A DNA stretch of 64,000 nucleotides from Alphaproteobacteria bacterium. GTDB taxonomy: Bacteria > Pseudomonadota > Alphaproteobacteria > Acetobacterales > Acetobacteraceae. The stretch covers positions 62,001 to 126,000 of the forward strand of contig JAPLOI010000077.1 in the NCBI GenBank assembly GCA_026400815.1, read 5' to 3'. Positions 45,119-53,776 of this stretch are shown piece after piece. How positions within the stretch are numbered: position 1 is the stretch's first letter; each line of letters opens with the position of its first letter. The notes under the pieces were generated by a model. It was not told the origin of the DNA. It searched no databases and worked only from the letters and a program-made list of their open reading frames with translations. The position numbers and the translations under genes are program-made.

Positions 45119-45928
45119 TCAGCCCTGGCCCGGTTGCGGCATGCGGATGGTGGCGCGGTAGGCGTGCCAGGTGGCATGGCCGAGCAGCGACAGGGTGATG
45201 GCCAGGCCGATGTAGCCGGCCAGCAGGCCAGCGCCGGTGAAGACCACGACCAGCGCGGCCCAGACGGCCATGGCCTTTGCGTTCAGCACCACGGCGACGA
45301 CGCTGGTGACCAGGGCTTCCAGCAGGCCCACCTTGCGGTCGAGCAGCAGCGGCAGGGAGAAGGCGCCGGCGGCGAAGGCGATGGTGGCCATGATGCCGCC
45401 GACGAGCGTGCCGACGAAGAGGAAGGACAGGCCCTGCGTGGTGAACAGGGTGGCGTTCACCAGGGCCTGCACATCGAGCATGGCGTAGGGGAAGAAGATC
45501 GCGAAGATCAGCGCGGCGAAGCGCATCCAGAGCACGAGGAAGGCGACCAGGGCGAGGCCGAGGCAGAGGATGGGGCCGGGGTTGGCGCGCCAGGCGGTGA
45601 GGGCGGCGGCCAGCGCGGGGGGGCGGCCGGCTTCCACATCCCGGCTGATGGCGTAGTAGGCCACGGTGAGCGAGGGGCCGACGAGCAGGAAGCCGACGAT
45701 CAGTGGGGCAGTGAGGTAGAAATAGCCGGCGAGCGCCAGGCCGGCGGTGAGCAGGAAGCCGGCGACCACCACGATGAGGCCGATGGCGATGCTGGCGGCA
45801 GGGGCCGTGCGAAAATCGCGCCAGCCGGCGGCGAGCCAGCGGAAAGGTTCTTCCGTGCCCACGGCGCGGATGCGATCGGCATAGGGCAGGCCGGTGCGGG
45901 CGAAATCGGCCTCGGTATCGTCGGGCAT
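45119..45928 (-). CDS. DUF2189-family integral membrane protein
   Basis: A 269-residue inner-membrane protein with about six helices. It has RIRAVGTEEPFRWLAAGWRDF near the N-terminus, the family's cytosolic start, then PLIVGFLLVGPSLTVAYYAISRDVEAGRP and GHATWHAYRATI at the end. DUF2189 has no established function. ATG 45928 is chosen as the conserved MPDDTEADFARTGLP start follows a strong GGAGGG ribosome site; the frame is open further upstream. It ends 29 bases from the convergent chemoreceptor gene. Confidence 0.85.
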   Translation of the reverse strand: MPDDTEADFARTGLPYADRIRAVGTEEPFRWLAAGWRDFRTAPAASIAIGLIVVVAGFLLTAGLALAGYFYLTAPLIVGFLLVGPSLTVAYYAISRDVEAGRPPALAAALTAWRANPGPILCLGLALVAFLVLWMRFAALIFAIFFPYAMLDVQALVNATLFTTQGLSFLFVGTLVGGIMATIAFAAGAFSLPLLLDRKVGLLEALVTSVVAVVLNAKAMAVWAALVVVFTGAGLLAGYIGLAITLSLLGHATWHAYRATIRMPQPGQG

Positions 45929-45978
45929 GTCGCTCCCTCCAGAGTCACGCTCCGGTTGAGGGGGAGTATGCGCCGGCT

Positions 45979-46443
45979 TCAGCGAACGACAAAGAAGCGG
46001 ATGAGCACGCCATTGGGGTGGCGCTGGCCGGTGGCGACGAAGATGTGGCGGGCGAGCCATTCGTGCGGGCCGGCGGGGGCTTCGAAGACCGGGGTGGTGC
46101 GGAAATAGATCAGGGCGGGATCGACGGCTTCGCCGGCGTTGAGGCGGGCGAGGAGCTCGGGCGGGCCGTGGCGGAGGCCGCGGTTGACGACGCCGATCAG
46201 CGTGCCGTCCGCCGCCTCGATGGTGTAGCGGGCGGTGAGGTCGATGAGGCCGTCGGGCTGGACGAGTTGCCAGTCTGCGCCGCCGGGGATGACGTGGCCG
46301 GTGAGCAGCGGGCCCACGACGGTGCCGCCGGTGATGGGGATGACGCGGCGCTCGCCGCCATGGACCTGGCCGAGGGAGAAGCGCGGCGAGACGGAGACGG
46401 CGGCCGCGAAGGCGAATTCGAGGGTGGGGACGGGGTGTTGCAT
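45979..46443 (-). CDS. DUF3237-family protein
   Basis: A 154-residue soluble protein of the DUF3237 (UPF0311) type, with LTARYTIEAADGTLIGVVNRGLRHGP, DPALIYFRTTPVFEAPAGPHEWLARHIFVATGQRHPNGVLIRFF as the conserved C-terminal half. The structure is a small beta-barrel; the function is unknown, though family members sit next to aromatic-compound genes. ATG 46443 begins MQHPVPTLEFAF. The longer frame upstream is a shadow of the SDR gene that diverges from it at 46522. Confidence 0.85.
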   Translation of the reverse strand: MQHPVPTLEFAFAAAVSVSPRFSLGQVHGGERRVIPITGGTVVGPLLTGHVIPGGADWQLVQPDGLIDLTARYTIEAADGTLIGVVNRGLRHGPPELLARLNAGEAVDPALIYFRTTPVFEAPAGPHEWLARHIFVATGQRHPNGVLIRFFVVR

Positions 46444-46521
46444 GGCGCGAGCCTGCCCGCGCGGCGCTTGCGGGGCAAGGCGGGTGGCGGCAAAAGCGGG
46501 GTGCAACGAAGGAGACGCGGC

Positions 46522-47283
46522 ATGGAACTCAACGGCATTTCGGCCATCGTGACCGGCGGCGCATCCGGCCTGGGCGGCGCGACGGCGCGGGCGATGGCGG
46601 CAGCGGGGGCGAAGCTGACCATCGTGGATGTGAACCGCGAGGCGGCGGAGGCGATGGCGCGGGAGCTGGGCGGGATCGCGGCAGTGTGCGACGTGGCCAA
46701 TGCCGAGGCGGGCGAGCAGGCCTTTGCGGCGGCGCGGGCGGCGCATGGGCCGGTGCGGGTGCTGGTGAACTGTGCGGGCATCGGCACCGCCGGGCGGATC
46801 GTGGGCAAGGACGGGCCGCTGGCGCTGGGCGCCTATGAGCGGGTGATCCGGGTGAACCTGATCGGCACGTTCAACATGCTGCGGCTGGCGGCGGCCGAGA
46901 TGAGTGCGGCGGAGCCGTTCGCGGATGGGGAGCGCGGGGTGATCATCAACACCGCCTCCGTGGCCGCCTATGAGGGGCAGGTGGGGCAGGCGGCCTATGC
47001 CAGCTCCAAGGCGGGGGTGGTGGGGCTGACGCTGCCGGCGGCGCGGGAGCTTTCGCGCTTTGGCGTGCGGGTGGTGACGATCGCGCCGGGGCTGTTCATG
47101 ACGCCGATGATGGCCAGCCTGCCGCCGGAGATCCAGGCTTCGCTGGGCGCCTCCGTGCCGTATCCGCCGCGGCTGGGGCAGCCGGAGGAATATGCGTCGC
47201 TGGCGATGCATATCGTGGCCAACCGGATGCTGAACGGCGAGACGATCCGGCTGGATGGGGCGCTGCGGATGGCGCCGCGGTAG
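46522..47283 (+). CDS. SDR-family dehydrogenase (3-hydroxyacyl-CoA dehydrogenase type 2-like)
   Basis: A 253-residue SDR. It has TGGASGLGGATA, NCAGIGTAGRI, catalytic NTASVAAYEGQVGQAAYASSK (Ser and YxxxK) and APGLFMTPMM. The NCAG in place of NNAG and the PGLFMTPMM motif are typical of the human type-2 3-hydroxyacyl-CoA dehydrogenase (17-beta-HSD10) group, so it probably oxidises a 3-hydroxyacyl-CoA. AAGGAGA precedes ATG 46522. It diverges from the DUF3237 gene and converges on a MarR-type regulator. Confidence 0.87.
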   Translation: MELNGISAIVTGGASGLGGATARAMAAAGAKLTIVDVNREAAEAMARELGGIAAVCDVANAEAGEQAFAAARAAHGPVRVLVNCAGIGTAGRIVGKDGPLALGAYERVIRVNLIGTFNMLRLAAAEMSAAEPFADGERGVIINTASVAAYEGQVGQAAYASSKAGVVGLTLPAARELSRFGVRVVTIAPGLFMTPMMASLPPEIQASLGASVPYPPRLGQPEEYASLAMHIVANRMLNGETIRLDGALRMAPR

Positions 47284-47294
47284 GCTTTTGTCTG

Positions 47295-47343
47295 AGCGCG
47301 TGATTCACGCCTCCGGCGGTTCCGCCTCCGACGATCACGCGCT
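47295..47343. terminator. Bidirectional hairpin between convergent SDR and MarR genes
   Basis: AGCGCGTGAT (47295-47304) and ATCACGCGCT (47334-47343) are exact ten-base inverses; within the loop GGCGG/CCGCC forms a second small stem. The right arm includes the MarR stop codon. There is no T-run, but as the only sequence between two convergent genes it is a candidate bidirectional terminator. Confidence 0.5.
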
Positions 47344-47809
47344 AGTCCGGCAGGGGCCGGGCGAGGCGGCGGAGCAGGCTGAGAAGCTGCTCGCGCCCGC
47401 CGGGGCCGAGGCGTTCGGCCAGCCGGAACTCGTGCGCGGCGGCGTTGGCTTCGAGGCGGGCGAGGGTTTCGGCGCCCAGTTTCGTGAGGAACAGGCCGCG
47501 GGCGCGGCGGTCCCCGGGGACCACGCGGCGTTCGGCCAGGCCGCGTTGTTCCAGCCCGTCGATCAGCGGCACCAAATTGGTGGGCTGGATGCCGAGGGCG
47601 AAGCCGACCTGGATCTGGCGCAGGCCGGGATTGCGGGCGAGCACGACCAGGATGGCGAAGGGCAGGGGGCGCATGTCTTCCACGGCGAAGCTGGCCTGCA
47701 GCTCCTCCAGCACCTGGGCCTGGGCATCGCGCAGGGCGTGGTGGAGCATGGCGGCGAGCGGGCCGAGATCGATGGCGGCATCGTCGTTCGCGGGTGGGGG
47801 GGTGTTCAT
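47342..47809 (-). CDS. MarR-family transcriptional regulator
   Basis: A 155-residue winged-helix regulator. The helix-turn-helix/wing region is LPFAILVVLARNPGLRQIQVGFALGIQPTNLVPLIDGLEQRGLAERRVVPGDRRARGLFLTKLG, with DRRAR as the conserved wing. MarR proteins bind small aromatics and repress nearby operons. ATG 47809 (MNTPPP) gives the usual size; the frame is open further. It converges on the SDR gene and diverges from the Tad-type pilin genes, either of which could be a target; no operator was identified. Confidence 0.88.
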   Translation of the reverse strand: MNTPPPANDDAAIDLGPLAAMLHHALRDAQAQVLEELQASFAVEDMRPLPFAILVVLARNPGLRQIQVGFALGIQPTNLVPLIDGLEQRGLAERRVVPGDRRARGLFLTKLGAETLARLEANAAAHEFRLAERLGPGGREQLLSLLRRLARPLPD

Positions 47810-47955
47810 GCTGCGCGAGCCTATCGCCTGCCCGGTGCCGCGGCCAGGGCGCGGTGGGCATCGGCCCAGGCTGTAAGGGCGTTGTAGGACTTTCGTGGCA
47901 TTTCGAAACACGGCCGGTGTCCGGAGTGTGGGCGCCAGATGCCCGCGAGAGACCC

Positions 47956-49425
47956 ATGCCCCCAGAAGCGGCTTTGCGTCCCGACCTGTTCCGACCGATC
48001 GCTGCGTGCCGTTCCGGCGCGGTCTCGCTGTGGCTGGCGATGGCGATTCCGCTGTTCCTGGTGGCGGGTGGGGTGGCGCTGAATGTGGGCGAGGCGATGC
48101 TGGCGCGCCAGCGGGTGCAGCTGGCCGCTGATCTTGCCGCGCAGGCGGGTGCGATTTCCTACGGGCGGGATGTGGATGCGCAGCGCGCGGCGGGCGTGGC
48201 GGCGGATGTGGCGGAGCTGAACGGGGCCGCCAGCGCCAGCCGGAGCTGGAATGCCGCGACCAAGACCATGACGGCCGGGCAGGCGACGGTGACGCTGAGC
48301 GCCGGCGTGACCGACGCTTCGCGCACGGCGGTGAGCGTGACGGTGGCCAAGCCGGTGGACCTCGCCTTTGCGTCGCTGATGGGTGCGCTGTCCCGCAACG
48401 TTTCGGCCACCGGGGTTGCGGAGGCCTGGAACCTGCCGTCGGGCGGCGGTTCCGGCAGCGGCACCTGCGTGCTGGCGCTGCACCCCAGTGCGGCAGGCGC
48501 GATCAAGGCGGACAATATGGGGCGGATCGACAACGCCGGGTGCGACATCTTTGCCAATTCCACCGCGGCGGGGACCGGGGTGAATGCGGCGATCTACCTG
48601 AACAGCGGCACGCTGCGGGGTAAGACGATCTCCACGCCGGGCAAGGCCTGCCTTTCCAACAGCGGGTCCAACACCGTCTCCCCCACCATCCCCAACAACT
48701 CCTGCATCTCGCCGGGGGCGGCGGCGCGGTCTGATCCCTATGGCGCGCTGGCTCTGCCGTCGCCGAGCCAACCGGCCGGTTGTTCCGTGAATGCCACCTA
48801 TGGGGCGTGCTGCATTCCGCCGGTCACCGGCACCGTGGGCAGCTACAACAGCGCGCAGACCAATGTGGTGAATGCCTCCTACACCGCGTGGCAGGCGACC
48901 TCGCGCAGCTTCAACCCGGGCAATGGCGGCGTGTTCTGCGGCAACACGACGATCGGCGGCAACGGAGCCACGGATAGCTTCGCGCCCGGGATTTACTACG
49001 TGATCAACGGCAACCTGACCTTCACCAACTCCAACATCATCTCGGCCAACGGGGTGAGCTTCGTGCTGCTCGGGCGCAATGGCGGCAACCCCGGCGCGAT
49101 CAGCTGGACCAACTATTCCAACACCATGGCGCTGACGGCACCGGCGAGCGGGCCGACGGCGGGGATCGTGTTCTGGCAGGGCTGCAAGGCGGATGGTACC
49201 GCGCCGACCAACACGATGGCGGGCGGGTCGACGCTGACCATGGGCGGCGCGTTCTACGCCAAGTGCGGCGCGCTGAGCATGACCAACAACATCCAGATGA
49301 ACGCGGCCAGCGGTGCCACCTTCCGGGTGGTGGCGAGCACGATCTATGTCGCGGGGTCGGCGGGCATCAACGCGGCGGCGAGCGCCCCGGCGGCGACTGC
49401 GGCCAACGTGGCGCTGGTGCGATGA
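47956..49425 (+). CDS. TadG-like pilus assembly / surface protein
   Basis: A 489-residue exported protein. The N-terminal AVSLWLAMAIPLFLVAGGVALNVGEAMLARQRVQLAADLAAQAGA is the TadE/TadG-type hydrophobic helix and amphipathic extension. The rest is a Gly/Asn/Ser/Thr-rich region with CVLALHPSAAGAIKADNMGRI and scattered Cys, typical of TadG-like proteins of alphaproteobacteria. These help assemble Flp/Tad adhesive pili. ATG 47956 is taken from the conserved MPPEAALRPDLFR start. It is the first of three coupled genes (next overlap ATGA), but no tadA/B/C or Flp gene is present here. Confidence 0.8.
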   Translation: MPPEAALRPDLFRPIAACRSGAVSLWLAMAIPLFLVAGGVALNVGEAMLARQRVQLAADLAAQAGAISYGRDVDAQRAAGVAADVAELNGAASASRSWNAATKTMTAGQATVTLSAGVTDASRTAVSVTVAKPVDLAFASLMGALSRNVSATGVAEAWNLPSGGGSGSGTCVLALHPSAAGAIKADNMGRIDNAGCDIFANSTAAGTGVNAAIYLNSGTLRGKTISTPGKACLSNSGSNTVSPTIPNNSCISPGAAARSDPYGALALPSPSQPAGCSVNATYGACCIPPVTGTVGSYNSAQTNVVNASYTAWQATSRSFNPGNGGVFCGNTTIGGNGATDSFAPGIYYVINGNLTFTNSNIISANGVSFVLLGRNGGNPGAISWTNYSNTMALTAPASGPTAGIVFWQGCKADGTAPTNTMAGGSTLTMGGAFYAKCGALSMTNNIQMNAASGATFRVVASTIYVAGSAGINAAASAPAATAANVALVR

Positions 49426-49877
49426 GGGGCTGGCCAAAGCTTGGGCGCCGGGGGGCGGCGGCGGTGGAACTGGCCACCGCGCTGCCGCTGACGGCGGTGC
49501 TGTTGGGCAACCTGGTGGATTACGGGATGATGCTGCGCCGGCACGCCCAACTGGCCGTGGGTGTGGCCAATGCCGCCAGCTATGCCGCGCGCAGTGGCGC
49601 CGGGGTTTCCACCGCCACACTGTCTGGCATCGCGACTTCCAGCTCCTGGCTGACGGGGGCGACGGCGAGCGCCACCGCGGCGACCTGCCATTGCCCCACC
49701 GGCACGCCGCGCGCCCTGGGAACGGCGGTGGCCTGCACCGCCACCTGCGCGGATGGCGGCACGGCGCAGCGCTACATGACCGTGACGGGCAGCTATAGCT
49801 TCGTGCCGAGTTTTCCTCTTGTTTCGGCCGCGGGGCCGCGCACGCTAAGCCACAGTGCGACGGTGGTGGTGCGATGA
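49422..49877 (+). CDS. TadE-like pilin-related protein (first)
   Basis: A 151-residue small exported protein with RGAAAVELATALPLTAVLLGNLVDYGMMLRRHAQL, the E-containing TadE motif in a hydrophobic helix. After it comes a Ser/Thr/Ala-rich domain with CHCPTGTP and CTATCADGG cysteines. TadE pseudopilins are processed and help Flp pili. It overlaps TadG-like gene by four bases and the next gene by four bases. The paired Cys motifs suggest a disulfide-bonded surface loop; function unproven. Confidence 0.8.
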   Translation: MRGWPKLGRRGAAAVELATALPLTAVLLGNLVDYGMMLRRHAQLAVGVANAASYAARSGAGVSTATLSGIATSSSWLTGATASATAATCHCPTGTPRALGTAVACTATCADGGTAQRYMTVTGSYSFVPSFPLVSAAGPRTLSHSATVVVR

Positions 49878-50284
49878 GGCGCCTGCTGGCGCGGGATCGG
49901 CGCGGTGCCGTTTCCGTGGAGTTCGCGGTGGCCGGGGTGATGATGCTCAGCGTGACCTTGGGCCTGGTGGGGGTGCGGCTGATCGGCTGGACGCGCAGCG
50001 GGTTGCAGGCCGCGGCCAGCGCCACGGCGCGCTGCGTGGCGCTTGGGGCGCCGGCCTGCGCGGCACCGGCCAGCTATGCCGCGACGCTGGCGGGGCAGTG
50101 GGTGTTCCCCGGCATCATCACCGCCGCCGAGGTGAGCGTGACGACGACGACCAGCTGCAACGGTGCCGCCGGGCAGTATGCGCGCGTGGCGATCGCCGGT
50201 ACGCATTGGCTGGGCAGCGTGCTGCCGACGGGGCAGAACGGGATCACGGTTTCCGTCACTGCCTGCCATCTTTCCGGGACCTGA
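49874..50284 (+). CDS. TadE-like pilin-related protein (second)
   Basis: A 136-residue exported protein with RRGAVSVEFAVAGVMMLSVTLGLVGVRLIGWTRSGLQAAASATARC, the TadE helix with Glu after the hydrophobic start, then a Cys- and Thr-rich tail (VSVTTTTSCNGAAGQYARVAIAGTHWLG). It is coupled to the previous TadE-like gene by an ATGA overlap and ends the three-gene set. Convergent with a VOC-type gene five bases away. Confidence 0.78.
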   Translation: MRRLLARDRRGAVSVEFAVAGVMMLSVTLGLVGVRLIGWTRSGLQAAASATARCVALGAPACAAPASYAATLAGQWVFPGIITAAEVSVTTTTSCNGAAGQYARVAIAGTHWLGSVLPTGQNGITVSVTACHLSGT

Positions 50285-50288
50285 CGCC

Positions 50289-50663
50289 TCAAGGTGCGTG
50301 GGTGTGGGCCTCGATGCGGTAGCCGTCGGGGTCGATGGCGAAGGCGGCGTAATAGTCGGGCCCATAATTCGGGCGCAGGCCCGGCGGGCCGTTATCGGTG
50401 CCGCCATGGGCGAGTGCCGCCTGGTAGAACGCATCCACCTGCGCGCGCGTTTCGGCGTGGAAGCAGACATGCAGGCCGGAACCCATGTTGGGCGGCACCG
50501 GGCTGGGGGTGACATGGACCCAATAGACCGGCACCTCCCGGCCATAGCCGGCGTAGTCCTCGCCGGTGTGGTGCGCCTTGGCCCCGAGCGTGGCGAAGAC
50601 GGCATCGTAGGAGGCGCGGGCGCGGGGGAAATCGCGCACGCCGATGGAGACATGGTCGAGCAT
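50289..50663 (-). CDS. VOC-family (glyoxalase/dioxygenase fold) protein
   Basis: A 124-residue vicinal-oxygen-chelate protein with MLDHVSIGVRDFPRARASYDAVFATLG at the N-terminus, the metal-ligand His in LDHV, and the C-terminal DYYAAFAIDPDGYRIEAHTH with Glu ligand. It shows two beta-alpha-beta-beta-beta modules. Members include glyoxalase I, dioxygenases and resistance proteins; the substrate here is unknown. It converges on the TadE-type genes. Confidence 0.87.
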   Translation of the reverse strand: MLDHVSIGVRDFPRARASYDAVFATLGAKAHHTGEDYAGYGREVPVYWVHVTPSPVPPNMGSGLHVCFHAETRAQVDAFYQAALAHGGTDNGPPGLRPNYGPDYYAAFAIDPDGYRIEAHTHAP

Positions 50664-50747
50664 TGGGCGCTCCCTGGATCGCGGCCATCATCCTAGGGGC
50701 CGGGCAGGCTGGGCTCCACTCCCCGGGGGGAATGGAGCCCGTTTGGG

Positions 50748-51854
50748 CTACTGCGCGGCGATGGCCACCGGCATAGGCACCAGATGGGCGGTGCGCGGCT
50801 TCACTTCCTCGGCGATCAGGCGCAGCGAGGTCTGCCAGGCGGCGGGGTTCTCGACATAGTCGAAGCCAAACACCAGCAACTGCCCGAAGCCGCCGACATC
50901 GTTGTAGACGGCCTCGATCTTCTTCGCGACCGTCTCCGGCGAGCCGACCAGCCAGTTGTGGTGGGCGCAGTATTCCACCGTCACTTCCTCATCGGGCACC
51001 GAGGGGTCGTGCTTGAGGTATTCCTTGAAGCCGAAATTGGAGAGCAGCGGCAGGAAATACTCGCGCATCATGCGGCCCATCGGGCCGTTCACCGCCAGTT
51101 CCCACGCCTTCTCGTCCGTCTCGGCCACGAATATCTCGCGCACCAGGCGCCAGTCCCGCCGATCCGCCGTGCGGCCGGATTTCGCGGCGCCCGCCTCCAC
51201 GCTCTCCCAATGGCTTTTCACGTAGCCGGGGTTGAGGTTGAGGCTCATCGGCAGGTAGCCGAATTCACCGGCCATCTTCAGCGTGTCGGAGTTCTTGGAC
51301 AGGCCGGCGACGCCGATGGGCGGGTGCGGCTGCTGCAGCGGGGTGATGTGCGGCTTGAGGAAGCCGAACATCGTATCCGGCTTGTTCACCGTCCAGTGCT
51401 TGCCCTTGTGTTCCCATGGGCCGGGCGTGCCCCACATCTTCAGGATGATGTCCAGCGCCTCGCGCGTCATCTCCCGGTTGGCGCCGCTCATGCCGTCCAC
51501 GTTGAACATGGCCCAGTCGCTGGGCAGGCCGGAGGCGGCGATGCCGAAATTGAGGCGACCGCCGGAGAGGTGATCCAGCATCGCCACGCGGTTCGCGAGT
51601 TCGGCGGGGTGGTGATAGGGCAGCAGGAAGCCGCCGGGCCCGATGCGGATGCGCTTGGTTTGCAGCAGGGCCTGGGCGATCAGCAGATCCGGCGCCGGGT
51701 GCGGCTCCCACGGGGCGGTGTGGTGCTCGCCGATCCAGATCTCGGAGAAGCCCATCTCATCGAGCCAGCGGAAGGTTTGCAGGTCCCAGTCGTGCCCGTC
51801 CTTCAGGCTCCGCTCCGGCGGATGGGAGGGCATGGTGAAGTAGCCGAATTCCAT
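50748..51854 (-). CDS. LLM-class flavin-dependent monooxygenase
   Basis: A 368-residue luciferase-like TIM-barrel monooxygenase. It begins MEFGYFTMPSHPPERS and has FSEIWIGEHHTAPWEPHPAPDLLIAQAL, GPGGFLLPYHHPAELANRVAMLDHLSGGRLNFGI and HPPIGVAGLSKNSDT, all standard for the LLM class that oxidises organics with FMNH2 and O2. The closest known type cannot be fixed. It needs a flavin reductase from elsewhere. Lone gene. Confidence 0.9.
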   Translation of the reverse strand: MEFGYFTMPSHPPERSLKDGHDWDLQTFRWLDEMGFSEIWIGEHHTAPWEPHPAPDLLIAQALLQTKRIRIGPGGFLLPYHHPAELANRVAMLDHLSGGRLNFGIAASGLPSDWAMFNVDGMSGANREMTREALDIILKMWGTPGPWEHKGKHWTVNKPDTMFGFLKPHITPLQQPHPPIGVAGLSKNSDTLKMAGEFGYLPMSLNLNPGYVKSHWESVEAGAAKSGRTADRRDWRLVREIFVAETDEKAWELAVNGPMGRMMREYFLPLLSNFGFKEYLKHDPSVPDEEVTVEYCAHHNWLVGSPETVAKKIEAVYNDVGGFGQLLVFGFDYVENPAAWQTSLRLIAEEVKPRTAHLVPMPVAIAAQ

Positions 51855-51979
51855 GGTGATGTTCCCCTCGGTCGCGGGCCGTCGTTGCGGCCCTTGCGGG
51901 GAGCATGCCAGGAGGGCGGGGCGCGTTCCAGCCTGGATTCATATATCGTTAATGATGGTATCGAAACCAAACGGGTGCC

Positions 51980-52246
51980 CTATCGGGCCTTGGCACCTGT
52001 GGGGCCCCAGCCGTGTTCCAGCACCAGCTGCCACCAGCCCACCACGCAGCCGCCGCCATGCGGCATCTGCTCCAGCTGCTTCACGGTTTCGGCGGCTACG
52101 GCGCGGGCCATTTGCGAGCCGCCGGGCAGGGTGGCGCGCATTTTCTGTTCCAGGGCGCGGCAGGGGCTTTCGGTGCCTTCCTGGATCTGCGGCACGAACC
52201 AGGCGGCCACGGCGGCGGCGGCCACGAGTACCACCAGCATGCGCAT
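51980..52246 (-). CDS. Small exported protein of unknown function
   Basis: An 88-residue protein with a short N-terminal hydrophobic anchor or signal (MRMLVVLVAAAAVAAWFVPQ) and a soluble part with CRALEQKMRATLPGGSQMARAVAAETVKQLEQ and a C-terminal CVVGWWQLVLEHGWGPTG. Two Cys (SPCRAL and GGCVVG) could form a disulfide. No family recognised. It starts one base after the NUDIX gene stop, so it is probably the last gene of that minus-strand run. Confidence 0.65.
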   Translation of the reverse strand: MRMLVVLVAAAAVAAWFVPQIQEGTESPCRALEQKMRATLPGGSQMARAVAAETVKQLEQMPHGGGCVVGWWQLVLEHGWGPTGAKAR

Positions 52247-52247
52247 G

Positions 52248-52691
52248 CTACAGCTCCAGAAGGTGCCGGGCGATGGTAATCACCCGGTGCGCCTCGCTCC
52301 AGAGCTTGTAGCCTTCCAGCGCATCGACGCGGGCCCATTCCACGTGGGAGACGTCGTCGCCGGCCACCGCTTCGTCGCCCTGCCAGAGGGCGGCGAAATC
52401 GATGATGGTGTAGTGGTAGCGCACGCGGCCGGCGCTGTCGGTGTGGATGGAATCGACATTGGCGGCGAGGTGCACCGCCTCCAGCCGCAGGCCGCATTCC
52501 TCCAGGATCTCGCGCCTTGCGGCATCGGCCGCGGTTTCGCCCAGCTCCTGCGCGCCGCCGGGCAGGGCCCAGCTGCCGAGATTGGGGGGCTTGCCGCGGC
52601 GCACCAGCAGCACCTCCGGCACGCCATCGCCGGGGCGCAGCACGGCAACCCCGATGCCGACGATCGGGCGGTCGGGATACTCGCGGCTCAT
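52248..52691 (-). CDS. NUDIX hydrolase
   Basis: A 147-residue pyrophosphohydrolase. The Nudix box G-x5-E-x7-REUxEExGU is intact as GGAQELGETAADAARREILEECGL (about residues 45-68). The protein cleaves a nucleoside diphosphate linked to X, with Mg2+ bound by the box. Substrate not predictable. The gene lies 19 bases after the DUF4340-type gene and one base before the small exported gene, on the same strand. Confidence 0.9.
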   Translation of the reverse strand: MSREYPDRPIVGIGVAVLRPGDGVPEVLLVRRGKPPNLGSWALPGGAQELGETAADAARREILEECGLRLEAVHLAANVDSIHTDSAGRVRYHYTIIDFAALWQGDEAVAGDDVSHVEWARVDALEGYKLWSEAHRVITIARHLLEL

Positions 52692-52710
52692 CCCGCCCGC
52701 CTTCCTGCCG

Positions 52711-53763
52711 TCATTCGCTTTCTTTCTTCTCGGCCTCGGGGTCGGCGGACTTTTCGGGCTCGTCGGCCTTCAGTTCATCGAGCTTGGGCACGAAGGATTT
52801 CTCCTTCCAGGAGCCGAGCTGGTAGGCCCAGCCGGCGACGCGGCGGTTGAGCGCCTCGGCCTTGGCCTTCGCCTCGCCGTCTCCGGCGGCCTGGAACTGG
52901 GCCCAGACATCGACGTCGGCGCGGAAGACGGTGACCGTCACTGTCATGCCGTCGGTGAGGGTGTAGATGGCGCTGCCCACCTTCTCGCCGGGCTGTTCCG
53001 TGGCGGGCTTCACGTCGGTGAGCGTGAGGGAGTCGAGCCCGCGGAACACGTCTTCCACGCGGTATTCGTCCAGTTTCGGCTGCTCGGCGGGGGCCTTCAG
53101 CACCAGGGTCTCGCCGTCCTTGCCGAATTCCAGCATGCCCTCGGCGCGGGTGCTGACGATGCTTGCCACCTGCTCCTTGCGGATGTTGGTGATCTCGCGC
53201 TCGAACCACAGCTGCGGGTCGGCATCCACCGGCAGGCGGCCTTCGGCGAGCCAGGACTGCGCCTCGCCCACGCGGCGGATGTAGATGCTTTCGGGCACGT
53301 TCCCGGCGGTGCGCACGCGGCGGTGGCCGACGACCAGCTCCGCGATCACGCGGTCCTGCGCGCCCAGCACGCGCACGAGTTGCGCGGTGGTGGTGGGCTT
53401 GTTGGGGTCGCCGACGCCGAGGCGGTCGTATTGCTCGGGGTCCGACGTGCGCTGTTCCGTCACGCGCAGTTCGGTGAGGCCGGTGAGGAGTTCGCGCAGC
53501 CGGTCTTGCTGGGCGCGGTAGCCGCCGCGTTCGGCGATGCCCCAGATGCCGTCCTTTCGGACCAGGGTGAGGGTGCGGCCCTTGGTGGTGATGGTAACGC
53601 GCTCGGCCTCCTGCAGCTTCGTGGCGAGGCCGGGGAAGACGAGGGTGCCGGGGGCAACGGCCATCTGGCCGGTTTGGCCGGGCGTGCCGAACTGCCAGCC
53701 GGCGATCAGCGCGATGGCGCCGGCGATGGCCAGCAGAAGGGTGGTGCGCAGGTTGCGGTTCAT
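52711..53763 (-). CDS. DUF4340-domain envelope protein
   Basis: A 350-residue protein with one N-terminal transmembrane helix (LRTTLLLAIAGAIALIAGW) and a periplasmic, beta-rich body with GIAERGGYRAQQDRLRELLTGLTELRV and EREITNIRKEQVASI, the DUF4340 signature. The C-terminus is highly charged (Glu/Lys/Asp). DUF4340 proteins co-occur with Gld-like ABC transporters. It is the fourth gene of the ATPase-permease-GldG-DUF4340 run. Its biochemical role is unknown. Confidence 0.85.
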   Translation of the reverse strand: MNRNLRTTLLLAIAGAIALIAGWQFGTPGQTGQMAVAPGTLVFPGLATKLQEAERVTITTKGRTLTLVRKDGIWGIAERGGYRAQQDRLRELLTGLTELRVTEQRTSDPEQYDRLGVGDPNKPTTTAQLVRVLGAQDRVIAELVVGHRRVRTAGNVPESIYIRRVGEAQSWLAEGRLPVDADPQLWFEREITNIRKEQVASIVSTRAEGMLEFGKDGETLVLKAPAEQPKLDEYRVEDVFRGLDSLTLTDVKPATEQPGEKVGSAIYTLTDGMTVTVTVFRADVDVWAQFQAAGDGEAKAKAEALNRRVAGWAYQLGSWKEKSFVPKLDELKADEPEKSADPEAEKKESE

Positions 53764-53776
53764 GCGTGCGCCCTCC

